Below are positions 52,790-64,000 of a stretch of DNA of 64,000 bases, one piece after another. Under the pieces are notes generated by a model, which was given only the letters and a program-made list of their open reading frames with translations, ran no database searches and was not told where the DNA came from. Made by a program: the position numbers and the translations under genes. Source of the stretch: Bog-473 sp963800725 (lineage in GTDB: Bacteria; Actinomycetota; Acidimicrobiia; Acidimicrobiales; RAAP-2); contig CAWDCE010000017.1 of the NCBI GenBank assembly GCA_963800725.1, forward strand, positions 558,001 to 622,000, given 5' to 3'. Within the stretch, counting starts at the first letter, position 1. The number at the start of each line of letters is the position of its first letter.

Positions 52790-53032
52790 GTCAGATTGCC
52801 TTTCGCCACGCTCGGCGGCACGGGATGCCTGGCGGGCAGAGTTCGAGCCACTGCCTCGGATGCTCGCCCTGTGGCCAGCGCCAGTGGAGTGGCGCCTATG
52901 TTAGGCGCGATTGGGGGAAGCCCACTAGTCGGACTCCGTGGCACGGTGTACCTTCAACGAATTACCCGCACCGAGGAACGTTCAGACCTGCCCAGGACGC
53001 CGAGGACGGATGAAGGGCGATCGGACGACTAC
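52790..53032. promoter_or_regulatory. Divergent dnaA/rpmH promoter region
   Basis: 243 bases between the rpmH start (leftward) and the dnaA start (rightward). I see no clear -10 pair or DnaA box; the region must hold both promoters by position. Confidence 0.5.
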
Positions 53033-54411
53033 GTGACGCAAGCCGCAGAACTTTGGACACGCTGCACCGAATCACTGCGCGAGCAGGTCTCCGAGACGAC
53101 CTGGCAGTTGTGGCTTTCGGGTCTCGAACCGGTGGCCTACACCGACGGCGTGTTCACTCTCTCGGTGCCGAACGGGCTCATCAGAGAACGCGTCGAGACC
53201 CGCTACCTGCCAATGATCGAGGACACATTGGCCAATGAGGTGGGTACCGCCGTGCGCGGCCGGCTCGAAGTCCAGGTGCCCGACGAGCCCGAATCGCCGC
53301 CCGAACCCAAAGATTCGGCGCCGGCCCCTGAGTGGACCCCTCCGCCCACCGCGGTCGCCACCTCATCGGCCCGTGAGACCCAGGCCGTCCAGCTCGATCC
53401 AAAGTTCGTTTTCGACACCTTCGTTGCCGCTTCATCGAACCGCTTGGCCCACGCCGCCGCACAGGCGGTGGCTGAAACCCCTGGTCGTTCGTACAATCCG
53501 CTCTTCATCTACGGCGACAGCGGGCTGGGGAAAACCCACCTGCTCCACGCCATTGGGAACTACGTTTCGGAGAATTTCTCCGCCGCAAGGTCCTCTACGT
53601 GACAACCGAGACCTTCATGAACGACTTCGTCGATTCCTTGCGTACCTCGACGACCTTGGCCTTCAAGCGTCGCTATCGCGAGTGTGACGTCCTCCTCATT
53701 GACGACGTCCAGTTCATGGAGAACAAGGAGGGACTCCAAGAGGAGTTCTTCCACACCTACAACGACCTCAAGGGCGCGTCCAAGCAGATCGTGCTGACGT
53801 CGGACCGCCCGCCCAAATCGATCGAGACCCTCGAAGATCGCCTCCGCAGCCGGTTCCTCTCGGGCCTGATCACCGAGATCGATCCTCCCGACCTCGAAAC
53901 ACGCCTGGCCATCTTGCGTTCCAAGTCAGAAAGCGAGCACCACGAGGTGCCCGACGACGTGCTCGAGTTCATCGCGGTGCATGTCAAGAACAACATCCGA
54001 GAGCTCGAGGGGGCCCTGACCAGGGTCAGTGCGTTCGCGAAACTCAACAAAGAGGTCATTTCCCTGGCCCAGGCCGAGCGGGTGCTCTCCGACATCGTCC
54101 TGGCCGGCGAGCCGCGGCGCATCACCCCCCAGATGATTCTCGAAGCCACCGCCGTCAGTTATGGATTCTCGGTCGAAGCCATCTGCGGGCCGAGCCGGAC
54201 CCGTCCCTTGGTCACCGCCCGCCAGGTCGCCATGTACCTGGTTCGCAACCTGACCGACTACAGCTATCCCGCCATCGCCCGGGTATTCGGTAATCGCGAC
54301 CACACCACGGTGATCCACGCTGTGGACAAGATCACCGGCCAGATGCAGCAGCGTCGCCAGATATATGAGCAGGTCACCGAGCTCATCCAGCAGGTTCGGG
54401 CGGGCACCTGA
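53033..54411 (+). CDS. dnaA: Chromosomal replication initiator DnaA, frameshifted
   Basis: About 459 residues. GTG at 53033 gives VTQAAELWTRCTESLREQVS (domain I). Walker A is GDSGLGKTHLLHAIGN near residue 165 and Walker B VLLIDDVQFMEN. A frame change near 53583 (one missing base in TCTCCGCCGCAAGG) joins ...NYVSENFS to RKVLYVTTETFMNDF. Domain IV is intact: CGPSRTRPLVTARQVAMYLV, GNRDHTTVIHAVDKI. Essential gene, so the split is most likely a consensus error. Confidence 0.94.
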
Positions 54412-54702
54412 GATGACCGCTCGGGGCTGGGGGATGGTGTGGGCACGGTCCCGCCCGCCTGTGGACATGTAGGGCTCGGTTGGGGATAGCGTGACCCCTC
54501 ATCCCCAGGCCACCGGGATCGATGGCCGCCCAATGTGTCGAACCCCGAATCACCCACACCTCGGTGGGGACAAACTTCATAGCCCCAAGCTGGCGCGATG
54601 GGCATCCATCCACAATCCACAGCCCTTATTACCCCTACTACTCAAACCTCTCTCCATGCCGCTTCTTGTTAGTTGGGGACAGACCCGAAAGGACAAGTTC
54701 GA
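54412..54702. other. oriC: Candidate oriC
   Basis: 291 bases between dnaA and dnaN, the typical actinobacterial oriC place. Degenerate DnaA boxes by eye: TGTGGACAT (54460-54468, 8 of 9 to TTGTCCACA, reverse), TGGGGATAG (54481-54489), TGGGGACAA (54565-54573, 8 of 9), CCATCCACA and CAATCCACA (54606-54614, 54613-54621). An AT-richer stretch follows at 54622-54650. Gene orientation flips at dnaA (leftward rpmH to parB, rightward dnaA to gyrA). Confidence 0.72.
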
Positions 54703-55821
54703 GTGAAGTTCCGATCCGAACGCGACGCTCTCGTCGAGATGCTGGCCACGGCTGGCCGTGCTGTCGGAGCACGAACGACATCAAGTCCGGTCCTTTCTGG
54801 AATCTTGTTGTCCTGTGTCGGCAACACCTTGTCGATCACCGGGACCGATCTGGATCTGACCATCCAGGTCACCGAGGAGGTGATCGGTATCGATGACGGA
54901 ACTTGTGTCGTTCCCTCCCGGCTCTCAACTGACATCGTGCGACGTCTCGAGCCCGGCGCCGTGACATTCGCGCACGACGAGGATCACATCACCATCTCCG
55001 CGGCCCGCTCGAACTTCAAGTTGCGCACGTTCCCTGTGGTCGAGTTCCCGGCGGTCGGACGGACCGGGGAGGCCATTGCGTACCTTCCCGAGGCGGCGCT
55101 GGCCGAAGGCGTCCGCCAGGTCGTCCGAGCCGCCTCACATGACGATGCCCGGCCGCTCTTGACCGGAGTTTTGTTGTCATCGGTCGACGGGACGATCCGC
55201 ATGGTCGCCACCGACTCGTACCGCATGGCCATGCGCGACCTCGCCGGTGTCGCGGCGTTGCCCGATGTGGGTGACCTACTGGTTCCCGCGCGGGCCCTCG
55301 CCGAGCTGCAACGCCTGCCCTCGCTGGGTGGCGACGACGCCGAGTCATCCAAAGGGGTCGGGGTGGCGGCGAGTGAGAACGAGATCACCTTCTGGCATGG
55401 AAAAGTCCAGATCAGCACCCGTTTATTGGAAGGCCGTTACCCCGACTACAAGCAGCTCATTCCCGATCACTACCCCAACAAATTGCACCTCGGAAAAGAG
55501 TCGTTCTTGGCCGCGCTCCGCCGGGTGCAGCTCTTGGTCCGCGACAACACCACCCCGGTGCGCCTGTCGATGCGCCCCGGTGGTGTCGATCTCAGTGTGG
55601 TCAGCCAAGAGGTCGGTGACGCGACCGAAACGGTCGACGGGGACTTCAGCGGCGAGGATCTGGTGATTGCGTTCAATCCGTCGTACCTGATCGACGGCGT
55701 CGAGGCGGTCCAAGGCGACGAGGTGATCGTCGAGACCGCGGATGGATCGAAGGCGGCCACGGTCCGGGGGGCCGAAGACGACCGGTTCCGCTACCTGCTC
55801 ATGCCTGTTCGGGTCTCCTGA
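54703..55821 (+). CDS. dnaN: DNA polymerase III beta sliding clamp
   Basis: 372 residues from GTG 54703 (VKFRSERDALVEMLATAGRA). Clamp features: ITGTDLDLTIQVTEEV, RSNFKLRTFPVVEFP, MVATDSYRMAMRDL, HGKVQISTRLLEGRYPDYKQ, and the YLLMPVRV C-terminal strand. Clean frame. GGACAAG-type ribosome binding site is weak. Confidence 0.97.
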   Translation: MKFRSERDALVEMLATAGRAVGARTTSSPVLSGILLSCVGNTLSITGTDLDLTIQVTEEVIGIDDGTCVVPSRLSTDIVRRLEPGAVTFAHDEDHITISAARSNFKLRTFPVVEFPAVGRTGEAIAYLPEAALAEGVRQVVRAASHDDARPLLTGVLLSSVDGTIRMVATDSYRMAMRDLAGVAALPDVGDLLVPARALAELQRLPSLGGDDAESSKGVGVAASENEITFWHGKVQISTRLLEGRYPDYKQLIPDHYPNKLHLGKESFLAALRRVQLLVRDNTTPVRLSMRPGGVDLSVVSQEVGDATETVDGDFSGEDLVIAFNPSYLIDGVEAVQGDEVIVETADGSKAATVRGAEDDRFRYLLMPVRVS

Positions 55822-55840
55822 GCGATTATCTCGGCTCGCG

Positions 55841-56923
55841 GTGAGTCTGCGCGACCTCGAACTCGTCGACTTTCGTATTTTCGCCGCCGCCGAGTTCCAT
55901 CCCGAATCCGAAGGCACCACTGTCATCACCGGCCCCAACGGCACGGGCAAGACCAGCATTCTCGAGGCGCTCGTCTACCTGAGCACACAACGCTCTTTTC
56001 GCGGCGCCCCGCGCGAGGCGCTGGTGCGCAGCGACGCCAGTCGGGCCATCGTGCGCGCCGAGTTGCATAACGCGCTGGCCCCGACGTTGGTCGAAGCTGA
56101 GATCATCCCGGCCGGGCGTAGCCGCATCCAGATCAACCGCAAAACCGCCGCGGCGCGTCGAGACCTGGCGGCCGCGACCCCGTGCACCATCTTCTCGCCC
56201 GAGGACCTTGTGATCGTGAGCGGAGGGCCGTCGGGCCGCCGCCAGCTCCTCGACGAGGCACTGGCCCTGGTCGATGCCCCCGGGGCACGGGCGGCCGACG
56301 CCGTCGAAAAGGTGCTTCGCCAACGCGCCGCGCTGCTCAGACAGGCGGGCGGTCGGGTGAGTGCGGATGTGGCGGCCACCCTCGACGTGTGGGATCAGCG
56401 CCTGGCCGAAGCCGGCGAGATCCTCGCGCAAGCGAGAGAACGCCTGGTCAAGGCCCTAGGTGACCACGTCGGTCCCGCCTACGGACGGCTGGCGGGTTCA
56501 AGGGGGCGCCTGGTGGTCACCCAGGAATATCAGCGCAGCTGGGAGGGTGACCTCCTTCAGGCGCTCGGCGCCCACCGCGGCGACGACATCCGCCGCGGGG
56601 TCAATACGGTCGGTCCGCACCGCGACGAGCTCTCCTTGGCCATCGACGGGCGCGAAGCACGCACCCACGCGAGCCAAGGCGAGCAGCGTTGCCTGGCGCT
56701 GGCCTTGCGTATCGGGGTCCACCGCCTCGTGAGCGAAACCACCAGCCTCGTGCCGACCCTCTTGCTCGACGACGTCTTCTCCGAACTCGACCCGGTCCGC
56801 AGCCAGGCGCTCGTGGCCGAGCTGCCCGGAGGGCAATCCATCCTCACCACGGCCGTGCCGCTGCCCGGTGGGATCGAGGTGGCAAGAATTGTCGGGATCG
56901 ACGAGGTGACGACACCGGCATGA
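55841..56923 (+). CDS. recf: DNA replication and repair protein RecF
   Basis: 360 residues from GTG 55841 (VSLRDLELVDFRIFAA). Walker A VITGPNGTGKTSILEAL near residue 30, signature loop SQGEQRCLALALRIGVHR, and Walker B TLLLDDVFSELDPVR. An SMC-like ATPase that loads RecA at gaps. The stop overlaps the next ATG (ATGA). Confidence 0.96.
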   Translation: MSLRDLELVDFRIFAAAEFHPESEGTTVITGPNGTGKTSILEALVYLSTQRSFRGAPREALVRSDASRAIVRAELHNALAPTLVEAEIIPAGRSRIQINRKTAAARRDLAAATPCTIFSPEDLVIVSGGPSGRRQLLDEALALVDAPGARAADAVEKVLRQRAALLRQAGGRVSADVAATLDVWDQRLAEAGEILAQARERLVKALGDHVGPAYGRLAGSRGRLVVTQEYQRSWEGDLLQALGAHRGDDIRRGVNTVGPHRDELSLAIDGREARTHASQGEQRCLALALRIGVHRLVSETTSLVPTLLLDDVFSELDPVRSQALVAELPGGQSILTTAVPLPGGIEVARIVGIDEVTTPA

Positions 56924-57255
56924 GCGAGCACCGGCGACGGCGACCCCGAGGAATCGACACCGGCCCGCGGCACGTGGCTGACGCCATGGCCAAGGTCCTC
57001 GGGCGCATCGGCGCATCAGCGTCGCCCGACGCCATGGCACTCGTTTTCGCCCGTTGGGACGAAGTCGTCGGCCCCGATCTCGCCGAGCATCTCCATCCGA
57101 TCCGCCTGTCGGATCACGTCTTGTTGGTCGGGGTGGATCACCCCACCTGGGCGACCCGGGCCCGCATGGAGTCGCGGCGAATTCTCGCCGCATTACGCCA
57201 GTTGGGCGACACTTCGGTTGAGCGCATCGACGTCGTGGTGCAGCGGCCTTCCTGA
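56920..57255 (+). CDS. DUF721/DciA-like protein
   Basis: 111 residues, MSEHRRRRPRGIDTGPRHVA. Family segments: VFARWDEVVGPDLAEHLHP and HPTWATRARMESRRILAAL. The position between recF and gyrB matches the actinobacterial DUF721 gene (Rv0004 equivalent). Some DciA family members load DnaB; for this short version the role is inferred. ATGA overlap with recF. Confidence 0.85.
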   Translation: MSEHRRRRPRGIDTGPRHVADAMAKVLGRIGASASPDAMALVFARWDEVVGPDLAEHLHPIRLSDHVLLVGVDHPTWATRARMESRRILAALRQLGDTSVERIDVVVQRPS

Positions 57256-57280
57256 GGCAATTTCCGAGGCTCAAGAGCGG

Positions 57281-57302
57281 CCCGAAAGGTGCCACCTTCG
57301 GG
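57281..57302. terminator. Hairpin between recF operon and gyrB
   Basis: CCCGAAAGGTG (57281-57291) and CACCTTCGGG (57293-57302) pair with one bulged A and a short loop. Located after the DUF721 gene stop. A TAGACT -10-like box (57303-57308) lies directly after it, possibly the gyrB promoter. Confidence 0.5.
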
Positions 57303-57393
57303 TAGACTGACTAGGTCGTATTTGAATGCGGGGCCTGCCCCGTTTCGGGCGTTCGATACGCACCATCAACTGCAGTTTTGAAAGGGCGCGTCT

Positions 57394-59349
57394 GTGGCAA
57401 TAAAGGTCGACAAGGTATCGGACGACTCTTACGACGAAGGTGACATCACCATCCTCGAGGGCCTCGAAGCAGTTCGCAAGCGCCCCGGGATGTACATCGG
57501 CTCCACCGGCCCGAGCGGCCTGCACCATCTGGTGTGGGAAGTGGTCGACAATTCGGTCGACGAGGCCATGGCCGGCTATTGCAGCCGCATCGACGTGACC
57601 ATGCTCGCGGACGGCGGATGTGTCGTGCGCGACGACGGCCGGGGCATCCCGGTCGGGCCGCACCCGAAAAACCCCAAGGTCTCGACGGCCGAAATCGTGC
57701 TGACGACCCTGCACGCCGGCGGCAAGTTCGGTGGCAAGGGTTATCAGGTGTCCGGTGGCCTCCACGGCGTCGGCATCTCGGTCGTCAACGCACTTTCCTC
57801 GCGCCTCATTCTCGAAGTCGACCGCGACGGCAAGCACTGGGAGGCCGAGTTCGAAAAGGGCGGCAAGGTCAAGCGCAAGATCGCGGCCAGCGGGCCGTCA
57901 CCGCTCGACCGGTCGACCGGCGAGCCACGCACCGGGACCACCGTCACCTTCTGGCCGGACCCGAGCGTGTTCGACGAGGTCGATTTCCGATCCCAGACCA
58001 TCACCGAGCGGATGCAGATCATGGCCTTTTTGAACAAGGGGCTCGAGATCCGCTTCACCGATCAGCGCAGCGACCCGGTGCTCAAGACCACCTTCCGCTA
58101 TGCCGGGGGCATTGTCGACTTCGTCAAGCACCTCAACGCCTCCAAGGAGTCGCTGTTCCGCAAGGTGGCGTCCTTCGAGCAGGTCGAAGAGGGCCAAGAG
58201 GCCGAAATCGCCCTGCAGTGGAACACCGGCTACCACGAGTCCATCCACTCCTTCGCCAACGGGATCTCGACCATCGAGGGCGGGATGCACGTAGAAGGGT
58301 TCAGCAAGGCCCTCACCAACGCCATCAACCGCTACGCCCGGGCCCGCAACCTCTTGAAGGAGAAAGAGGAGAACCTCAAGGGTGAGGACATCAGGGAGGG
58401 CCTGACGGCCATCATCTCGGTGCGGCTGCGCGATCCGCAGTTCGAGGGCCAGACCAAGGCCAAGCTCGGCAACGTGAGCATCCGGTCGCTCGTGGAAAAG
58501 GCCACCAACCGCAAACTCAACGAGTGGTTGGAGGAGAATCCCCGCGAGGCGAGTCAGATCGTCCAGAAGTCCTTGCAGGCGGCCCGGGCGCGTATGGCCG
58601 CCCAGGGTGCGCGCGACCTCACCCGGCGCAAGTCGGCCCTCGACGGCGCAGGGCTCCCGGGCAAGCTGGCCGACTGCTCATCGCGTGACCCGCGCGAGTC
58701 GGAGCTCTTCATCGTCGAAGGCAACTCAGCGGGGGGATCGGCCAAAGACGCCCGCAACCCGCACACCCAGGCCATTCTCCCGATCCGGGGGAAGATCTTG
58801 AACGTCGAGCGGGCCCGCATCGACAAGATGCTCAAGAACGCGGAGATCCAGGCGCTCATCTCGGCCATCGGTGCCGGGCTGGCCGAGGAATTCGACGTCG
58901 ACAAGATCCGCTACCACAAGGTGATCCTGCTGGCCGACGCCGACGTCGACGGCAGCCATATCCGCACCTTGTTGCTCACGTTCTTCTTCCGCCAGATGAA
59001 GCCCTTGGTCGAAGGAGGGTTCGTCTACGTGGCCCAACCGCCGCTGTTCTCGACACTGGTCGGCAAAGAGAAGATCTACCTCAAAGACGAGGCGGCCAAG
59101 GCGGCGTTCCTGGCCGAGCACCCCGACCACAAGCACGAGTTCAACCGGCTCAAGGGCTTGGGGGAGATGGACTTCGCCGAACTGCGCGACACCACGATGG
59201 ATCCGTCGTTGCGGTCCTTGCTCCAGATCAACGTGGAACAGGCGGCACTGGCCGATGAGGTGTGCTCCATCTTGATGGGTGACGACGTCGAGCTGCGGCG
59301 TCACTTCATCCAGACGAACGCCAAAGACGTCCGCTTCCTCGACATCTAA
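57394..59349 (+). CDS. gyrB: DNA gyrase subunit B
   Basis: 651 residues from GTG 57394. GHKL ATPase: RPGMYIGSTGPSGLHHLVWE, DDGRGIPVG, GGLHGVGISVVNALS. TOPRIM metal site: EGNSAGGSAKDARN and LADADVDGSHIRTLLL. Standard length. Followed after 23 bases by gyrA. Intact frame. Confidence 0.98.
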   Translation: MAIKVDKVSDDSYDEGDITILEGLEAVRKRPGMYIGSTGPSGLHHLVWEVVDNSVDEAMAGYCSRIDVTMLADGGCVVRDDGRGIPVGPHPKNPKVSTAEIVLTTLHAGGKFGGKGYQVSGGLHGVGISVVNALSSRLILEVDRDGKHWEAEFEKGGKVKRKIAASGPSPLDRSTGEPRTGTTVTFWPDPSVFDEVDFRSQTITERMQIMAFLNKGLEIRFTDQRSDPVLKTTFRYAGGIVDFVKHLNASKESLFRKVASFEQVEEGQEAEIALQWNTGYHESIHSFANGISTIEGGMHVEGFSKALTNAINRYARARNLLKEKEENLKGEDIREGLTAIISVRLRDPQFEGQTKAKLGNVSIRSLVEKATNRKLNEWLEENPREASQIVQKSLQAARARMAAQGARDLTRRKSALDGAGLPGKLADCSSRDPRESELFIVEGNSAGGSAKDARNPHTQAILPIRGKILNVERARIDKMLKNAEIQALISAIGAGLAEEFDVDKIRYHKVILLADADVDGSHIRTLLLTFFFRQMKPLVEGGFVYVAQPPLFSTLVGKEKIYLKDEAAKAAFLAEHPDHKHEFNRLKGLGEMDFAELRDTTMDPSLRSLLQINVEQAALADEVCSILMGDDVELRRHFIQTNAKDVRFLDI

Positions 59350-59372
59350 GTCGCGAGTTAGAGAGAGATCAC

Positions 59373-61895
<2,523 letters not shown>

Positions 61896-61896
61896 G

Positions 61897-62948
61897 TCAA
61901 CCGCTCGACGTGGTGAACGTCATGGTGAAGGGCGCCTGCGTCGGGTAGTAGAAGCCAATGGTCCGCAGTCCGTAGAAGACGAAGAAGTGGGCCGCCTTGG
62001 ACCCGGTCTCGATGGTGGTTGTCGAGGTGACCGGGAACGACTTGGACCCGCCATCGGCGATGACCTGGGAAAACACCGGTGACTGGCTCCCGGCATTGGT
62101 CACTTGGACCCAGCTCGGGCCACCGTTGACCACCACCTGGACGGCGTAGCGGGGAGCGTCGACCGCGTAGGTGACGGCGCTCGGACCCGAATTGGGTCGC
62201 GACCACCTTGGGGAGCGCCGAATGATGGTGCTTGGCCGGCGTGTTCGTCGTGGTGATCCCCGCCTCCTTCTTGGCCTGGCTCACCAGCGTGGAGGTCTCG
62301 TTCTGGGCGGAGTGGATCCACCGGGAGATCTGGTTGTGCATGCTGAGCCCGACCGCCGCTGCCACCACCAGGACCGCGACCAGGCCGACCAACACCTTGA
62401 GGTATCGGGGCGCCCCGGGGCGCACCGCTTGGACCTGGCCGGTCTCGAAGATCGGGACTGGTCGGGTGTCGTTGATGGTCAAGGGCCCGACGGACCCCAT
62501 GACGCCGGTCACCGTCGAGTCGCTCACCGAGGTGGCATCGGCTCCGAAAGATGAGGAGTAGGCGCCGCTCGGCGCGTGTCCCCCGGCCGGCGCGGCGCTG
62601 ACCGAGACCATCGGGACCACCCCGGTGTCCCCGTTCGCGCACGCCAAGATCGGGACTGGGCCACAATTCCAAGAGGGTGAGCACGTAGGCATCGCCCGGC
62701 AGGCCCAGCGAGTTCGCGTAGGAGCGCAGGCATCGCAGGGTCTCGACACGGTCCGCCATGCGCGCCACGGTGCCGCTCTCGAGCGCTTCGAGTTCTGAGG
62801 ACGCGACGCCGAGCCTGATGGCCGCGTCAGGGAGCGACAACCCGGCCTTGGTCCGGGCGTTCTGTAATGATCGCCCGATTTCTGGGACCGAGTCCGACGT
62901 CACCTGAGCTTCACCACCGGTGGGGCTAGCGCCACGGCTGAGCACCAC
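61897..62948 (-). CDS. RodZ-like helix-turn-helix membrane protein, two frameshifts
   Basis: About 350 residues. GTG 62948 has AAGGGG a few bases upstream (an alternative GTG is 62903). HTH_25-type domain: IGRSLQNARTKAGLSLPDAA, LGVASSELEALESGTVAR. Then frame changes near 62660-62680 and near 62190. A Pro/Ser region leads to one membrane segment (VLVGLVAVLVVAAAVGLS), then DUF4115-like C-terminal beta domain with SGPSAVTYAVDAPRY and GLRTIGFYYPTQAPF to TGA 61897. Matches the RodZ/DUF4115 layout (cell-shape membrane regulator). Convergent with gyrA. Confidence 0.75.
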
Positions 62949-63042
62949 TCACCCCTTCTGTTCGCGACTGATCGAGCGATTGTACCTGGCACGACGCGTT
63001 TGAACGCTGCGCGTGCGGTGGGGTAGGTGTCCCGGTGCTGCC

Positions 63043-63704
63043 TCAGAAGATGTGGAAGGCGGTGACCGGCCACACCCGTACGTCGACCTTGCCCACGATG
63101 AGCGACTTTGAGATCGGTCCCCAGTAACGGCTGTCGCACGATTCGGTCCGGTTGTCGCCCATCATGAAGTAGTGGTTCGCCGGCACGGTGTAGGGCTTGG
63201 TCAGGTTGTAGGTCGTGCCCGGCGGCCCCGGCAACGTCACGCCCTGGACCGACGTGGGGAGCCACGGTTCAGAGAGCTGTTTGCCGTTGATGTACACGTG
63301 GCCGTGGTTGAGCGAGACGGTCTCACCGGGTAGCCCGATCACCCGCTTGACGAGATCGTTGACCTCGGCCCCGCCGCAGTTCTCAGCCGGTGGGCGGCTA
63401 AAGACCACGATGTCACCGCGGTGCACGCCGTGGAGGTGGTAGCTCAGCTTGTTGACCAGGATCCGGTCACCGATCTTGAGCGTCGGTTCCATGGATCCCG
63501 AGGGGATGAAGAAGGTCTGGACCACGAAGATACGCAGCAAGACCGCCACGGCCAGCGCGATGACGACGACGACGAAGATCTCGCGGAGCCAGTGTGGCGA
63601 CTTGGTGGATCCGCCTTTGGGCGCAGCACCTCGCGAATCGGTTCCGGTTTGTGCGGGCGGATTTCGTTCTCGACCACGGCGGGGTCGGTGCGGTCAGGCG
63701 TCAC
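63043..63704 (-). CDS. lepB: Signal peptidase I, frameshifted
   Basis: Removes signal peptides from secreted proteins. The membrane segment VVVVIALAVAVLLRIFVV, catalytic Ser in IPSGSMEPTLKIGD, Lys in VKRVIGLPGE and the conserved MGDNRTESCDSRYWG are present. The N-terminus from GTG 63704 (VTPDRTDPAVVENEIRPH) joins the membrane part through a frame change near 63615, repaired by one more A in CCCAAAGG. About 220 residues. Membrane-anchored, acting outside. The RodZ-like gene starts 95 bases further. Confidence 0.9.
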
Positions 63705-63778
63705 GGTAGGGGGCAGGCTACTCGCGCCACTCCGCCATGTTGGGGCACCGAACGCGCTCGGCGTCGATCAGGTTCGGC

Positions 63779-64000
63779 TCATACCCGGGCCGGGATCACC
63801 GACGCCGTGTCGCGTCCGGATCGCAGCAGGGTGCCCGGAACCGCCCCGGTCGAAGCTCCGTCGCGCACGATTTCGGTGCCGTTGACCAGGACCCGGACCA
63901 CCCCTTTGCTGGCGGCGATGAGGCGTGGGGCGTCGCCGGGGAGGTCGTGAACCAGGCGGGCCGGCTCGGACCCGATGGTGGCGGGGTCAAAGACGAACAG
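63779..64000 (-). CDS. C-terminal part of an amidohydrolase (N-acyl-D-amino-acid deacylase-like), cut by window edge
   Basis: The last 74 residues, running in from the right edge: LFVFDPATIGSEPARLVHDL, GDAPRLIAASKGVVRVLVNG, EIVRDGASTGAVPGTLLRSG and the end ASVIPARV. The VFDP and VLVNG segments fit the composite beta domain at the end of amidohydrolases of the D-aminoacylase group. The catalytic part lies outside. The stop TGA is at 63781-63779. Confidence 0.75.
   Translation of the reverse strand: MFVFDPATIGSEPARLVHDLPGDAPRLIAASKGVVRVLVNGTEIVRDGASTGAVPGTLLRSGRDTASVIPARV

Overview
The window is GC-rich chromosomal DNA from an actinobacterium and spans the replication origin. Several features support this. 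The origin-side order cca, DUF6049 protein, murJ, trxB, trxA, CwlM-like protein, parB, parA, rsmG, khpB, yidC, yidD, rnpA, rpmH, then dnaA, dnaN, recF, DUF721 protein, gyrB, gyrA is the order known from mycobacteria. The dnaK promoter carries a HAIR (HspR) element. Actinobacterial families are common (DUF5318, DUF2505, F420-type PPOX proteins, WS/DGAT wax-ester synthase, PadR next to ino1, an EtfD-like Fe-S protein). The exact lineage cannot be fixed from sequence alone; a non-mycobacterial branch such as Acidimicrobiia is a guess.

Layout. 1-7.3 kb: start of dnaK, gpmA, glnK-amtB ammonium module, a cNMP-binding protein, an aquaporin, an F420-type protein, an EtfD-like membrane Fe-S oxidoreductase and tRNA-Gly(CCC). 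7.4-28.1 kb is accessory: a TreT-like glycosyltransferase, short-chain dehydrogenases, a secreted PLD-family protein, a patatin, WS/DGAT, PPOX and DUF2505, an orphan response regulator, a peroxiredoxin, an MFS/PIG-L/methyltransferase run, a glycine-rich sortase substrate and a large LuxR-family ATPase regulator. 28.1-33.6 kb: dnaB, then the rpsF-ssb-rpsR-rplI operon, panB and DUF5318. 33.7-36.9 kb: PadR-ino1 with a palindromic operator, a carboxymuconolactone decarboxylase-like protein and a metallo-hydrolase. 36.9-47.9 kb: cca, DUF6049, murJ, degV, trxB-trxA, a CwlM-like protein and parB-parA. 47.9-49.1 kb: a gene-poor segment with three parS sites. 49.1-61.9 kb: rsmG to rpmH leftward and dnaA to gyrA rightward, with a candidate oriC between dnaA and dnaN. 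61.9-64 kb: a RodZ-like protein, signal peptidase I and the end of an amidohydrolase.

A recurring oddity is that many genes, including dnaA, gyrA, parB, rnpA and lepB, are split by one-base reading-frame changes that are repaired by adding or removing one base. Essential genes cannot all be broken, so these are most likely consensus errors. Frameshifted genes are annotated here as whole units. One dehydrogenase (19.2-20.0 kb) has many such changes and may be a true pseudogene.

No clearly new multi-gene system is visible. The most interesting non-genic signals are an apparent decayed parS inside an imperfect duplication, a twin inverted repeat beside the LuxR-family regulator gene, a near-leaderless PadR promoter overlapped by a palindrome, and DnaA-box-like motifs outside the origin.
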